Source: Imtechella halotolerans (GTDB lineage: Bacteria > Bacteroidota > Bacteroidia > Flavobacteriales > Flavobacteriaceae). Taken from it: a stretch of 64,000 bases of DNA. Within the stretch, counting starts at the first letter, position 1. Every line of letters starts with the position of its first letter. The notes below the pieces were generated by a model, which was not told the origin of the DNA, did no database searches, and saw only the letters and a list, made by a program, of their open reading frames with translations. Of the stretch, positions 45,096-53,423 are shown piece after piece. A program made the translations under genes and the position numbers. The stretch covers positions 2,451,501 to 2,515,500 of the forward strand of contig NZ_CP117969.2 of assembly GCF_028743515.2 (NCBI RefSeq), given 5' to 3'.

Positions 45096-45547
45096 ATCCC
45101 TTCATTTGTAAGTAGCATAGCTATGTGTGGAATTCCATCTTCTAAATAATCTGGTCCAAAAGCTTTGAAACCATGCGATTCATAAAAAGATTGGAGGTAC
45201 TTCTGAGCGGAAATCTCAATATTGGATATTCCAAAATTATTATAAATTGCATTTATAGATTCTTTAATAATTTGATGGCCATACCCAAAACTTCTATGAA
45301 TTTGTTTTACAGCCACCCTACCAATACTAGCATTATCAAAATAATCACCAGCCTTAAAAAGACGGGTATATGCTACAATTTCTCCTTCTTTTTCACCAAA
45401 TAAGTGAAGTGCTTTATAATCCTTTCCATCAATATCTTGATAAATGCATGTCTGCTCAACTACAAAGACTTCGCTTCGTAATTGTAGTATTTCGTATAAC
45501 TCCTGGTTAGATAATTCATTAAATTTTTTCAGGTAAAAAGTCATCAT
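45092..45547 (-). CDS. GNAT N-acetyltransferase, ElaA-like
   Basis: A 151-residue cytosolic acetyltransferase. Seen: QLRSEVFVVEQTCIYQDIDG near the N-terminus, a block shared with ElaA-type proteins, then LFGEKEGEIVAYTRLF and the acetyl-CoA loop GRVAVKQIHRSFGYGHQIIK (motif A). The C-terminus has ISAQKYLQSFYESHGFKAFG. Substrate unknown. Two Met codons open the frame; either could be the start. It converges on the S41 peptidase gene. Confidence 0.92.
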   Translation of the reverse strand: MMTFYLKKFNELSNQELYEILQLRSEVFVVEQTCIYQDIDGKDYKALHLFGEKEGEIVAYTRLFKAGDYFDNASIGRVAVKQIHRSFGYGHQIIKESINAIYNNFGISNIEISAQKYLQSFYESHGFKAFGPDYLEDGIPHIAMLLTNEGI

Positions 45548-45608
45548 AGTTTATTAAATAATAGCCCGGTTTAAATAATAATCGGCCGAAGGCCGTCGCG
45601 CAAAAATT

Positions 45609-46532
45609 TTAATCCTGAACTATAAAATCTTTGGAATCCTCCTCCTTTTTATACTCCGGTTGAATATTTACATGATTGATATCAAATTTATCATGTAATA
45701 CTTTTTCAATTTTAGCTAGTAATTCATTAAACTGTGATAGCGTAATATCTTTTTCACAGTCAAGATGGGCTTCTAAATGTAATTCATCATCATTTAAACA
45801 CCATACATGAATATGGTGAAGTTTTTTCACCATTGGTATCTTGTGTACTTCTCTTACGATCTTCTTTATATCTAGATGATCTGGAGTAAAAAGCATCAAC
45901 ATCCTAGTAGATTTCCTCAATAAATCATATCCCACAAAAAGCAGATAAATAGATATCACAAAAGTTAGTACACTATCAATCCAATAAATTTTATACCACA
46001 ACATTAGTAATCCACCCACTAGAACCGCCACACTAGCCAACATATCTGTTAATAAATGAATATACGCTGATTTCATATTAATACTTTTATCAGCGTCATT
46101 TTTGAGAATCCAAACACTTAATCCATTAAAGGTAATTCCTAATACTGATAGCCATATTACCAAAGATGATTCAATTTCTTGAGGTTCAAAAAAACGTTTT
46201 ACGGCTTCAATCATTAACAAAATGGCAATTACAATAAGAGTAGAAGCATTCACAAATGCAGCAATAATTTCTGCTCTCTTATATCCAAAAGTTTTAAGAG
46301 TTGATGCTTTTTTTCGAGATAGTAAATGGGCAATATAACTTATTACCAATGAAATAACATCGGTAAAATTATGTAATGCATCTGAAAGCAAGGCTAAGCT
46401 TCCAGAGACTATACCACCTACTGCTTGAGCTATTGTAATCCCTAAATTTAAAATAATAGAGATAAGTAAGTTCTTAGCTTGCGGAGTTCTATGATTATGT
46501 GAATGGCTATGTGAAGGATGCTTTTGCATCAT
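45609..46532 (-). CDS. Cation diffusion facilitator family transporter (CzcD-like)
   Basis: A 307-residue inner-membrane protein with six hydrophobic helices and a cytosolic C-terminal domain (about 210-300). The N-terminus is His-rich (HPSHSHSHNHRTP), as in CzcD/ZitB-type Zn2+ exporters. The transport-site acidic and His residues are seen in SLALLSDALHNFTDVIS and AYIHLLTDMLASVAVLV (H-x-x-x-D pattern). The C-terminal domain has KKLHHIHVWCLNDDELHLEA. It would export Zn2+ or a similar cation against H+. Its ATG touches the rpiB stop, so it is the second gene of an rpiB operon. Confidence 0.93.
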   Translation of the reverse strand: MMQKHPSHSHSHNHRTPQAKNLLISIILNLGITIAQAVGGIVSGSLALLSDALHNFTDVISLVISYIAHLLSRKKASTLKTFGYKRAEIIAAFVNASTLIVIAILLMIEAVKRFFEPQEIESSLVIWLSVLGITFNGLSVWILKNDADKSINMKSAYIHLLTDMLASVAVLVGGLLMLWYKIYWIDSVLTFVISIYLLFVGYDLLRKSTRMLMLFTPDHLDIKKIVREVHKIPMVKKLHHIHVWCLNDDELHLEAHLDCEKDITLSQFNELLAKIEKVLHDKFDINHVNIQPEYKKEEDSKDFIVQD

Positions 46533-46967
46533 TTAACATTTGATAGGTATCTTATTAACACGATTTTCATGACGTCCGCCTTCAAAAGGTGTAGAAATAA
46601 AAATTCGTACCATTTCAATAGCCTGAGGAATTGAAGTATATCGAGCAGGTATACTTATTACATTAGCATTATTATGTTGGCGAGCCAATTCTGCAATTTC
46701 CTTTATCCAACATAGTGCAGCACGGACTTTTTGATGTTTATTAGCAGTTATTGCTACACCATTTCCACTTCCACAAATGATAATTCCTAAATCTACGTTT
46801 CCATTTTCTACATCAGTTGCTACTGGATGAACAAAATCAGGATAATCGACACTATCTAAGGTATCAGTTCCATAATTAACTATAGTGTGACCTTGTTCCT
46901 GTAAGAAATTAACAATGGCAAATTTATAATCAGTTCCTGCGTGGTCATTTCCGATGGCAATTTTCAT
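46533..46967 (-). CDS. rpiB: Ribose-5-phosphate isomerase B
   Basis: A 144-residue enzyme of the pentose phosphate pathway (RpiB/LacA/LacB family) that interconverts ribose-5-P and ribulose-5-P. It begins MKIAIGNDHAGTDYK, and the phosphate/active-site loop IICGSGNGVAITANKHQKVR follows at about 68-87. Length is normal. A TAnnTTTG element 47 bp upstream would start the rpiB-CDF operon, reading away from the AT-rich gap on its right. Confidence 0.97.
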   Translation of the reverse strand: MKIAIGNDHAGTDYKFAIVNFLQEQGHTIVNYGTDTLDSVDYPDFVHPVATDVENGNVDLGIIICGSGNGVAITANKHQKVRAALCWIKEIAELARQHNNANVISIPARYTSIPQAIEMVRIFISTPFEGGRHENRVNKIPIKC

Positions 46968-46979
46968 GAGTTATAATGT

Positions 46980-47589
46980 ATAAGAGTTGATATTATGACT
47001 ATTATAGTCACTACAAAAGTACAAAATCACACTTATGAACAACAAAAAATACGGTTGTTAATTCTGTTTTATAACTAATTAATTTTCAGTTAATTATATA
47101 TTAACAATTAATGTTAATACAAATTCAGAAATTAATTAGCTATACTATTTTATAATTGAAAAAAAATTACAATACAGAATATAATTAATACTAGTCAAGT
47201 AGAAGTTATTGATAGTTATTAGCATTTTATTTTTCAGTTATCAACAGATATTAACGTTGTAATTTATTAAAATTTACAGCTACTATCTAGATATTGACAA
47301 CTGTTAATAACCTTCTAAAATTTCTTCATTTATAGTAATTTAAAGATTAAAAGGATTGTTAATTAATCAATATAAGTTTGTATAAATTGATGGTAAAAAC
47401 AGTTATAACATTTTTTATTGCCACTATTAACAAGCTATAATAACAATCAAAATATTTTTAAAAAATTTAATTTTCTTTTTAATTATACTATTAGTGGTTG
47501 ATAACTATCAAAAAAATAAAATTGTTTGAGGTATTTATCTAAGTAAGATGAGATGTGATAAAGAACTATAGAATATGAAATTTTATAGT
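46980..47589. other. AT-rich intergenic region, candidate chromosomal replication origin (oriC)
   Basis: About 610 bp with very little G+C and no gene, between the outward-reading rpiB (left) and rnr (right) genes. It contains 9-mers near the DnaA box TTATCCACA: TTATCAACA at 47238-47246, TTATTAACA on the minus strand at 47302-47310, and TTATCAACC on the minus strand at 47496-47504. Weaker ones (CTATTAACA at 47424, GTATTAACA minus strand at 47112) and many GTTAAT/ATTAAC words also occur. Base composition of plus-strand genes changes from C-rich on the left to G-rich on the right in sampled lines. Known origins show all three traits; the assignment is inference. Confidence 0.5.
47014..47021 (-). 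promoter_or_regulatory. -7 promoter element (TACTTTTG) for the rpiB-CDF operon
   Basis: TAnnTTTG on the minus strand, 47 bp before the rpiB start. A TTTG on the same strand at 47043-47046, 21 bp upstream, fits the -33 element. Confidence 0.6.
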
Positions 47590-47745
47590 TTAATAAGCTT
47601 GAGTGAATGCTGTAGAACTTTTAGGAACTATTGTCTTTACTGCTTCTTTTTCATCCAATGATTTTTGAATACTTTTTGCAAAAAAGAAGATTCCCATCAC
47701 AAAGATGATAATGAATAACGTTATGATTTTGTATATACGTTTCAT
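47590..47745 (-). CDS. Small single-pass membrane protein, hypothetical
   Basis: A 51-codon frame on the minus strand inside the AT-rich gap. The product starts MKRIYKIITLFIIIFVMGIF, a positively charged end and one transmembrane helix, then FFAKSIQKSLDEKEAVKTIV and a short Ser/Thr/Ala tail. Normal start, charged tail and positive-inside layout support a real gene, but it is short and lies in AT-rich DNA where chance frames occur. Function unknown. Confidence 0.5.
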   Translation of the reverse strand: MKRIYKIITLFIIIFVMGIFFFAKSIQKSLDEKEAVKTIVPKSSTAFTQAY

Positions 47746-47864
47746 ACTTCTATAGACGGCGATTGTTTAGAAATGTTACATTAATTTTAATAAAATTTTA
47801 ACTTTTAACAGAGTACTGTATCTTATAATTATTATCATTACTTTTAAGCATTAAGAATGATTAT

Positions 47865-50075
47865 ATGACTAGAAAGAAAAAAAGCGCTGATAAGCAGCGT
47901 AAAAACGAACTTACCAAAGGAATTTTTTCAGTACTTGAGGCTCAACCTAATGCTACTTTTAACTATAAACAAATAGCTGCTAAACTTAATATTATTGATG
48001 CCAAAAGTCGTAATGAACTTATAAAAAGGTTAGTACAGTTAAAAGAAAAGAAGCGAATACTTGAGACTGAAAGAGGAAAATATCAATCCATTCCACTTAA
48101 AAATTATTTTACTGGTATTGTAGAAATTACAAGTAATGGTAATGCCTATGTACTATGTGAAGATCTTGATGAAGATGTTTTTGTTACTTCCAATTTATTA
48201 AACAAGGCATTGCATGGAGATGAAGTGGAAGTTTATGTTTTTCCACGTAGACGTTCTGGAAAAAAAGTAGAAGGTCATATAACTAAAGTTATTCAACGGA
48301 AGAAAACTAGTTTTGTTGGAATTGTACAAATGCATCCAAATTTTGCTTTTGTTTTACCTTCTGATCATCGTATGTACACTGATATATTTGTTCCAAAGGA
48401 TAGATTGGATGGTGCAAGTGATGGTGATAAGGTGATTGTTTCTATTAATGATTGGCCTGAAAAGGCTGATTCTCCTTATGGTACAATTACTCAAGTATTG
48501 GGTAAACCAGGTGATCACGATACCGAAATTCATGCTATTTTAGCTGAGTATGGATTACCATATAGTTTTCCATTAGAAGTTGAACATTATGCGAATCAAT
48601 TAGATACATCTATTACCAAAGATGAGATTAGTAGGAGAAGAGATATGCGTGATGTGTTAACTTTTACTATTGATCCCCGTGATGCTAAGGATTTTGATGA
48701 TGCTCTATCATTTCGCAGGTTAGAGAATGGTAATTTTGAAATTGGAATTCATATTGCCGATGTTTCGCATTATGTTACTCCTGGCACTTTACTTGACGAT
48801 GAAGCCTATAATAGAGCTACATCCGTTTATTTAGTTGATCGAGTAGTACCTATGTTACCAGAAATACTTTCTAATAATGCTTGCTCCTTGAGACCAAATG
48901 AAGAAAAGTATACATTTTCAGCAGTTTTTGAGTTAAATGGTAGTGCTGAACTAGTTAATAAATGGTTTGGAAAAACTGTTACTTATTCAGATCAGCGATT
49001 TGCTTATGAAGAAGCCCAAGCCATAATTGAACATTATACACTAAACAAACAAAGTGACTATAGTTCTTTTTTAATGCCTGAGAATATTGCTATTACAGAT
49101 ACTTCTTATACGGTTTCTAAAGAAATTGTGGAGGCTGTTATGACTATGGATGTTTTAGCTAAAAAATTGCGTTCTAAACGCATGCAATCAGGTGCTATTT
49201 CTTTTGATAAGGTAGAAGTTAAATTTCGTTTAGATGAAAACAGTAACCCTATAGGTGTATATTTTAAGGAAGCTAAGGACGCCAATAAGCTTATAGAGGA
49301 ATTCATGTTATTGGCTAACCGAAAAGTTGCAGAATTTATAGCTAAACAAGAAAAGACTTTTGTTTATAGAGTACACGATGAGCCAGATGAAGAAAAATTA
49401 ATGCAATTACAGGGAATAATTGGCCGTTTTGGTTATTCTTTAAATATGCGATCAAAGCAAACTATTACAAGTTCTCTTAATAGTCTATTAACTGAAGTTC
49501 AAGGTAAAAAGGAACAGAATTTAGTGGATACTCTAGCTATTCGCAGTATGAGTAAAGCTATTTATAGTACTGATAATATTGGTCATTATGGATTAGCATT
49601 TGATTATTATACTCATTTTACATCTCCTATACGTCGTTATCCAGATGTTATGGTTCACCGCTTACTTCAACAGTATTTAGACGGTGGTGCATCTGCTAAA
49701 GTAGAAGAATATGAGCAAAAATGTCGTCATTCTTCTGATATGGAAAATTTAGCAGCTAATGCAGAACGAGATTCTATAAAGTATATGCAGATTAAATTTA
49801 TGGAAGATCATAAAGATCAAATTTTTATTGGTGTAATTTCAGGTGTTACAGAGTGGGGAATTTATGTAGAAATTATAGAAAATAAATGTGAAGGTATGGT
49901 ACGTGTTAGAGATATTCAAGATGATTATTATGTTTTTGACGAAAAACAATATGCTATTGTAGGGGAAGTTACAAAAAATATGTACCAACTTGGAGACGAG
50001 GTTTTGGTGAAGGTTAAAAATACAGATCTTATTAAAAGACATTTAGATTTTCATTTACTAGGAAGACGTCAATAG
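47865..50075 (+). CDS. rnr: Ribonuclease R
   Basis: A 736-residue RNase II-family 3'-5' exoribonuclease that degrades structured RNA. Domains: N-terminal winged-helix (about 8-75; NATFNYKQIAAKLNIIDAKS), two cold-shock OB folds (about 80-240), the RNB catalytic domain (about 255-590) with the metal-binding cluster TIDPRDAKDFDDALSF and HFTSPIRRYPDVMVHRLLQQ, and a C-terminal S1 domain (about 645-730; GVISGVTEWGIYVEIIENKC). The codon third positions are T- and G-rich, unlike plus-strand genes to the left of 47 kb. Confidence 0.97.
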   Translation: MTRKKKSADKQRKNELTKGIFSVLEAQPNATFNYKQIAAKLNIIDAKSRNELIKRLVQLKEKKRILETERGKYQSIPLKNYFTGIVEITSNGNAYVLCEDLDEDVFVTSNLLNKALHGDEVEVYVFPRRRSGKKVEGHITKVIQRKKTSFVGIVQMHPNFAFVLPSDHRMYTDIFVPKDRLDGASDGDKVIVSINDWPEKADSPYGTITQVLGKPGDHDTEIHAILAEYGLPYSFPLEVEHYANQLDTSITKDEISRRRDMRDVLTFTIDPRDAKDFDDALSFRRLENGNFEIGIHIADVSHYVTPGTLLDDEAYNRATSVYLVDRVVPMLPEILSNNACSLRPNEEKYTFSAVFELNGSAELVNKWFGKTVTYSDQRFAYEEAQAIIEHYTLNKQSDYSSFLMPENIAITDTSYTVSKEIVEAVMTMDVLAKKLRSKRMQSGAISFDKVEVKFRLDENSNPIGVYFKEAKDANKLIEEFMLLANRKVAEFIAKQEKTFVYRVHDEPDEEKLMQLQGIIGRFGYSLNMRSKQTITSSLNSLLTEVQGKKEQNLVDTLAIRSMSKAIYSTDNIGHYGLAFDYYTHFTSPIRRYPDVMVHRLLQQYLDGGASAKVEEYEQKCRHSSDMENLAANAERDSIKYMQIKFMEDHKDQIFIGVISGVTEWGIYVEIIENKCEGMVRVRDIQDDYYVFDEKQYAIVGEVTKNMYQLGDEVLVKVKNTDLIKRHLDFHLLGRRQ

Positions 50076-50151
50076 GTTTTAGATTGTTTATGGAATAATT
50101 TTTGAATAGAAAACGTTATTATAACAAGAAACACATTCAAAAAAAATTAAA

Positions 50152-50820
50152 ATGCATCATTTGATATTATTTGCAGCTATGTTTTTTTCAGCTGCTTCGT
50201 TTGCGCAACTTACTAAGGAAGTTGGTTCTTTCAATGAATTAAAGGTTTATGATGGACTTTCAGTAACACTTATTTCCTCGACGGAAAATAAGGTTGAAAT
50301 ATCAGGTGAATCTACTGATGAAGTGGTAGTAGTAAATACTAATGGTATTTTGAAAATTCGGATGAAGATTAATAAAATTTTCAATGGTCATACCACATTC
50401 GTTAAGGTCTACTTCAATAATTCTATAGATTTATTGGATGCTAATGAGCAATCGCTTATTACCTCTAAAGAGACATTTTCTCAGGTAAGTTTAGATTTAA
50501 GAGTGCAGGAGGGAGGAGAGATAAACATTAAAACTAATGTTCAGAAACTTATGAGTAAAGCAGTTTCTGGAGGAAGAATTGAAGTGAGTGGAATTGCTAA
50601 AAATCAAGATGTTCAAGTGAATACTGGAGGATTTTTCGAAGGCGATTTATTAAAAACCGAACAGACAACTGTTCAAGTAAGTGCTGGCGGGAATGCGTAT
50701 ATTAATGCATCTGAGTATGTAAATGCCAAGGTGAGAGCTGGTGGTACCATACGAATATATGGTAAGCCAAAAGCTATAGATCAACAAACAGTTTTAGGAG
50801 GTACAATTGTAGAACAATAA
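50152..50820 (+). CDS. Secreted GIN-domain protein (DUF2807, adhesin-head-like)
   Basis: A 222-residue protein with a signal peptide cleaved near residue 19 (MFFSAASFAQ, then LTKEVGSFNEL). The rest matches the GIN/DUF2807 pattern: a first half starting FNELKVYDGLSVTLISSTEN and a second half of short repeated strands (VSGGRIEVSG, VNTGGFFEGDLL, VSAGGNAYINASEY, VRAGGTIRIYG) that should form a right-handed beta helix. Function is not known; family names refer to autotransporter adhesin heads, but no autotransporter barrel is present. Monocistronic, between rnr and a strong hairpin. Confidence 0.9.
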   Translation: MHHLILFAAMFFSAASFAQLTKEVGSFNELKVYDGLSVTLISSTENKVEISGESTDEVVVVNTNGILKIRMKINKIFNGHTTFVKVYFNNSIDLLDANEQSLITSKETFSQVSLDLRVQEGGEINIKTNVQKLMSKAVSGGRIEVSGIAKNQDVQVNTGGFFEGDLLKTEQTTVQVSAGGNAYINASEYVNAKVRAGGTIRIYGKPKAIDQQTVLGGTIVEQ

Positions 50821-50838
50821 ATTTTTGAATTTTTAAAA

Positions 50839-50883
50839 AATAATAAAGCACCTTATTCTTTCTATAAAGGTGCTTTATTATTG
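50839..50883 (+). terminator. Terminator after the GIN-domain gene
   Basis: Sixteen-base perfect stem AATAATAAAGCACCTT / AAGGTGCTTTATTATT with a 12-base loop; symmetric, so possibly bidirectional. Confidence 0.85.
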
Positions 50884-50892
50884 CCTTTTTCC

Positions 50893-50900
50893 TACTTTTG
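50893..50900 (+). promoter_or_regulatory. -7 promoter element (TACTTTTG) for the LysE-family gene
   Basis: TAnnTTTG just after the GIN-gene terminator and 18 bp before the ATG at 50919. Confidence 0.6.
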
Positions 50901-50918
50901 AATTGCTAAGCTTTTATT

Positions 50919-51620
50919 ATGATTCAAGATATACTTGCAGCAATTCCATGGGGAATTTTACTTGCCTTTACCATTGGTCCTGTTTTTTTTGTATTATTAG
51001 AGACTGGTGCTCTTAAAGGCTTTAGGGCTGCATTTGTTTTTGATTTAGGTGTAATAGTAGGAGATGTCTTTTTTATTCTAGTTGCTTATTTTAGTACTAA
51101 TCAAATATTAGAAAAGCTAAAAGATGATCCTGGACTATTCATTTTCGGTGGTGCTATTTTGTTAAGTTATGGTGTTATTTCTTATGTTAAACAGCGAAGA
51201 GATTACCTTAAAAAGAAAAAGGAGGATGCTGATACTTTTGAACCTCTTAAAAAGAATTATTTAAGTCTATTTTTTAAAGGATTTCTCTTAAATTTTATAA
51301 ATATTGGTGTTTTAGGATTTTGGTTGGGAATTATTATAGTATTCGGTCCACAACTAGATATGGAACCAAAACGAATCATTACTTTTTTCAGTACTATTAT
51401 TGTTTCTTACCTTTTAGTGGACTGTTTAAAGATACTTTTAGCAAAGCAACTTAGGAACAAGCTCACAACATTGCGTATTTACCGTATTAAAAGCGTTATA
51501 AGCGTGATTCTTGTGGTTTTTGGTATAGGACTAGTACTGCAGGGTTTTTTCCCCGCAGAGAAAGAAAAATTAAAGAATACACTAGAAAATATTCGAGTAA
51601 AAGAAAAAAGCACCTATTAA
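50919..51620 (+). CDS. LysE/RhtB-family amino-acid exporter
   Basis: A 233-residue inner-membrane protein with about six helices. The N-terminus WGILLAFTIGPVFFVLLETG carries the LysE motif G-P-x-x-F. A charged cytosolic loop (about 85-108, rich in Lys and Glu) separates the halves, and the C-terminal part has FLLNFINIGVLGFWLG. The family exports amino acids or related metabolites; the substrate is unknown. A hairpin overlaps its stop codon, and tRNA-Cys faces it on the other strand. Confidence 0.88.
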   Translation: MIQDILAAIPWGILLAFTIGPVFFVLLETGALKGFRAAFVFDLGVIVGDVFFILVAYFSTNQILEKLKDDPGLFIFGGAILLSYGVISYVKQRRDYLKKKKEDADTFEPLKKNYLSLFFKGFLLNFINIGVLGFWLGIIIVFGPQLDMEPKRIITFFSTIIVSYLLVDCLKILLAKQLRNKLTTLRIYRIKSVISVILVVFGIGLVLQGFFPAEKEKLKNTLENIRVKEKSTY

Positions 51621-51632
51621 AGGTGCTTTTTT
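51605..51632 (+). terminator. Terminator overlapping the end of the LysE-family gene
   Basis: AAAAAGCACCT / AGGTGCTTTTTT around a 5-base loop; the stem includes the last codons and stop of the exporter gene. It also faces the 3' end of tRNA-Cys. Confidence 0.85.
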
Positions 51633-51636
51633 GTTG

Positions 51637-51707
51637 AGGCATCGAGCGGATTCGAACCGCTGTACAAGGTTTTGCAGACCTCTGCCTAGCCACTCGGCCA
51701 CGATGCC
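51637..51707 (-). tRNA. tRNA-Cys (GCA anticodon)
   Basis: A 71-nt cloverleaf on the minus strand: acceptor GGCATCG / CGATGCC, D-arm GCCG...GGCA, anticodon arm AGGTC-TGCAAAA-CCT region with GCA, and T-arm AGCGG-TTCGAAT-CCGCT. The discriminator is U, as expected for tRNA-Cys. No CCA is encoded. Confidence 0.96.
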
Positions 51708-51775
51708 ATCGTTTTGGACGGCAAATCTACTAATTAATTTTATAAATCCAATTAAAAATTGCGTGCTTTCCTACC

Positions 51776-52132
51776 TTAACGTAACAAGGTCATTTCAATG
51801 GTTACACTTTCAACGTCTCCACCTATAGGAGGATTTAATTTGGAAACAGCTACAGTTGCTTGAGCAGCAATAGGTATTTCTTTGAAAATGCGATCAATAA
51901 TTCTTTTTGCAACGTGTTCTAATAATTTAGAACGAATACCCATTTCTTCTTTGACAATTCTATTCACGTGCACGTAATCGATTGTGTCAGCTAAGTGGTC
52001 ACTATAGGCTGATGGTTGTAAATTGGCTTTTACCATAACATCAACCCTATAATCACTCCCAATTTTTCCTTCTTCATCAAGGCAACCATGATAGGCATAA
52101 ACCTTAATGTTGGTAACTTTTATTATTCCCAC
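51776..52132 (-). CDS. folB: Dihydroneopterin aldolase
   Basis: A 118-residue enzyme of folate synthesis that cleaves dihydroneopterin to 6-hydroxymethyl-dihydropterin and glycolaldehyde. Seen: VTNIKVYAYHGCLDEEGKIG, DTIDYVHVNRIVKEEM (with the conserved substrate-binding block), KLLEHVAKRIIDRIF and the C-terminal KLNPPIGGDVESVTIEM with K-x-x-P-P-I. Length is typical. No other folate gene is near. tRNA-Cys lies downstream on the same strand. Confidence 0.95.
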   Translation of the reverse strand: MGIIKVTNIKVYAYHGCLDEEGKIGSDYRVDVMVKANLQPSAYSDHLADTIDYVHVNRIVKEEMGIRSKLLEHVAKRIIDRIFKEIPIAAQATVAVSKLNPPIGGDVESVTIEMTLLR

Positions 52133-52151
52133 TATTCAAGTATTTAAAATA

Positions 52152-52159
52152 CAAATGTA
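52152..52159 (-). promoter_or_regulatory. -7 promoter element (TACATTTG) for folB
   Basis: TAnnTTTG on the minus strand, 20 bp upstream of the folB ATG, in the 41-bp gap after the PorP/SprF-like gene. Confidence 0.5.
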
Positions 52160-52173
52160 CAAAGCTTAGTCAT

Positions 52174-53145
52174 CTATCTCATCATACAAGGACAATTACT
52201 AATACCTTGGAATAAATCAAGACCAATGGTTACCATATGTGTCCCAGAATTGTACATGCTTAATTCATTCAAAGTAATTTGATATGAGTAACCAAAATAT
52301 AAATTGGATTTCTTTAGACCAAACATAGGCCCTACAGTAAGGGGTCTTGCAATTTGATCATTTAGAAACCGATAGGTAATGCCAGCCCAATAGTAGTCTT
52401 CGAAATCAAGCAATCTTGCTTTAATATTGATATCTGTACTTGAACGTCCATCGCTTTCATATAATTGATAGAATACAGATGGTTCGAATTCAAATTTACC
52501 ATTGTTGTATCTTTTATAACGATAACCCGTATAAATAGAATAATTTCTTAGTTTATTAGGTTCATTAATGGCAAATATATCCATATCCTTATTAAGGATA
52601 TTTCCTACTGTTAGATTAGCAAAGAAACCACCACTTCGATACAAAACACCTACATCAAAGTTATGGTTAGTGAGTGACCTATCATCAGTAACTCCGGGAT
52701 CAGGTGTTGGGTTATTAGTATTACTTCCAGGATTAAAGTTCTCAGTAGCTATTCTAAACTGGTTTAGATTATAGGATAGACCGAAAGACAAAAATTGTTT
52801 TTCGGCCTTATCCAATGTAAGATGGTGAGCAAAACTAGCTTTTAAACCAGATTGTTGAGTATTTCCGTTTCTATCTCTATATAATAATAGGCCTACACCA
52901 GATCGCATTCCTAAACGCATATCTCCAACAAAGGTTTGATTGTCTGGTGCATCTTTTATGCCAATCCATTGTGCAAAACCGTTTAGGCGAATTTTCACAT
53001 AATCACCAATTCCAGCATAGGTTGGAGCTATAACAAATTCATTATCCGCCAGGTACTGTGTTGCAGTTGGAATCATTACTTCTTGTGCAAAACTTATTTT
53101 CGTAAAGCCCAAAAGTATAAATATACTAAGAATCAATTTTTTCAT
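52174..53145 (-). CDS. PorP/SprF-family type IX secretion outer-membrane protein
   Basis: A 323-residue outer-membrane beta-barrel with a signal peptide ending near residue 20 (FTKISFAQEV). It shows PorP/SprF features: TATQYLADNEFVIAPTYAGI after the signal, the strand pattern GVGLLLYRDRNGNTQQSGLK, FLSFGLSYNLNQFRIA, and a C-terminal strand ending DLFQGISNCPCMMR. In Flavobacteriaceae, SprF proteins are encoded next to, and needed for, secretion of SprB-like adhesins with type B sorting domains. The 17-bp gap after the giant adhesin gene fits that pairing. Confidence 0.93.
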   Translation of the reverse strand: MKKLILSIFILLGFTKISFAQEVMIPTATQYLADNEFVIAPTYAGIGDYVKIRLNGFAQWIGIKDAPDNQTFVGDMRLGMRSGVGLLLYRDRNGNTQQSGLKASFAHHLTLDKAEKQFLSFGLSYNLNQFRIATENFNPGSNTNNPTPDPGVTDDRSLTNHNFDVGVLYRSGGFFANLTVGNILNKDMDIFAINEPNKLRNYSIYTGYRYKRYNNGKFEFEPSVFYQLYESDGRSSTDINIKARLLDFEDYYWAGITYRFLNDQIARPLTVGPMFGLKKSNLYFGYSYQITLNELSMYNSGTHMVTIGLDLFQGISNCPCMMR

Positions 53146-53162
53146 AGTGCCCTTTTTGTGTC

Positions 53163-53423
53163 TTATCTATATAATGTAAAGTGTCCAACAAATTCACGAG
53201 GATCATTTTCTCCTTTCAATTTAATAACATACCAATAATCTCCTGTTGGAAGTTCTTGTCCGTTATAGGTACCATCCCAACTATCACCAACTCTAAGTAA
53301 AGCTACTTGACGTCCATAGCGATCATAAATCTTAGTATAGATATTAGGGAATCCTTCTGTATTACATGGACTCCAGCTATCGTTATTTCCGTCCTGATTT
53401 GGTGTAAAATGGTCTGGTATACA
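53163..53423 (-). other. Type B T9SS C-terminal sorting domain (CHU_C) of the giant adhesin
   Basis: The last 86 residues, beginning CIPDHFTPNQDGNNDSW and continuing TKIYDRYGRQVA, DSWDGTYNGQELPTGDYWY and FVGHFTLYR. These are the blocks of the gliding-motility-associated C-terminal (type B) signal. Type B signals are longer than type A ones and usually need a cognate SprF/PorP-like protein, which is present next door. Confidence 0.93.

Noticed and set aside
45582-45594. Short GC-rich palindrome CGGCC-GAA-GGCCG after the CDF transporter gene
   Set aside because: It could be a weak terminator for the rpiB-CDF operon, but it has only five pairs and no proper T-run, so I did not call it.
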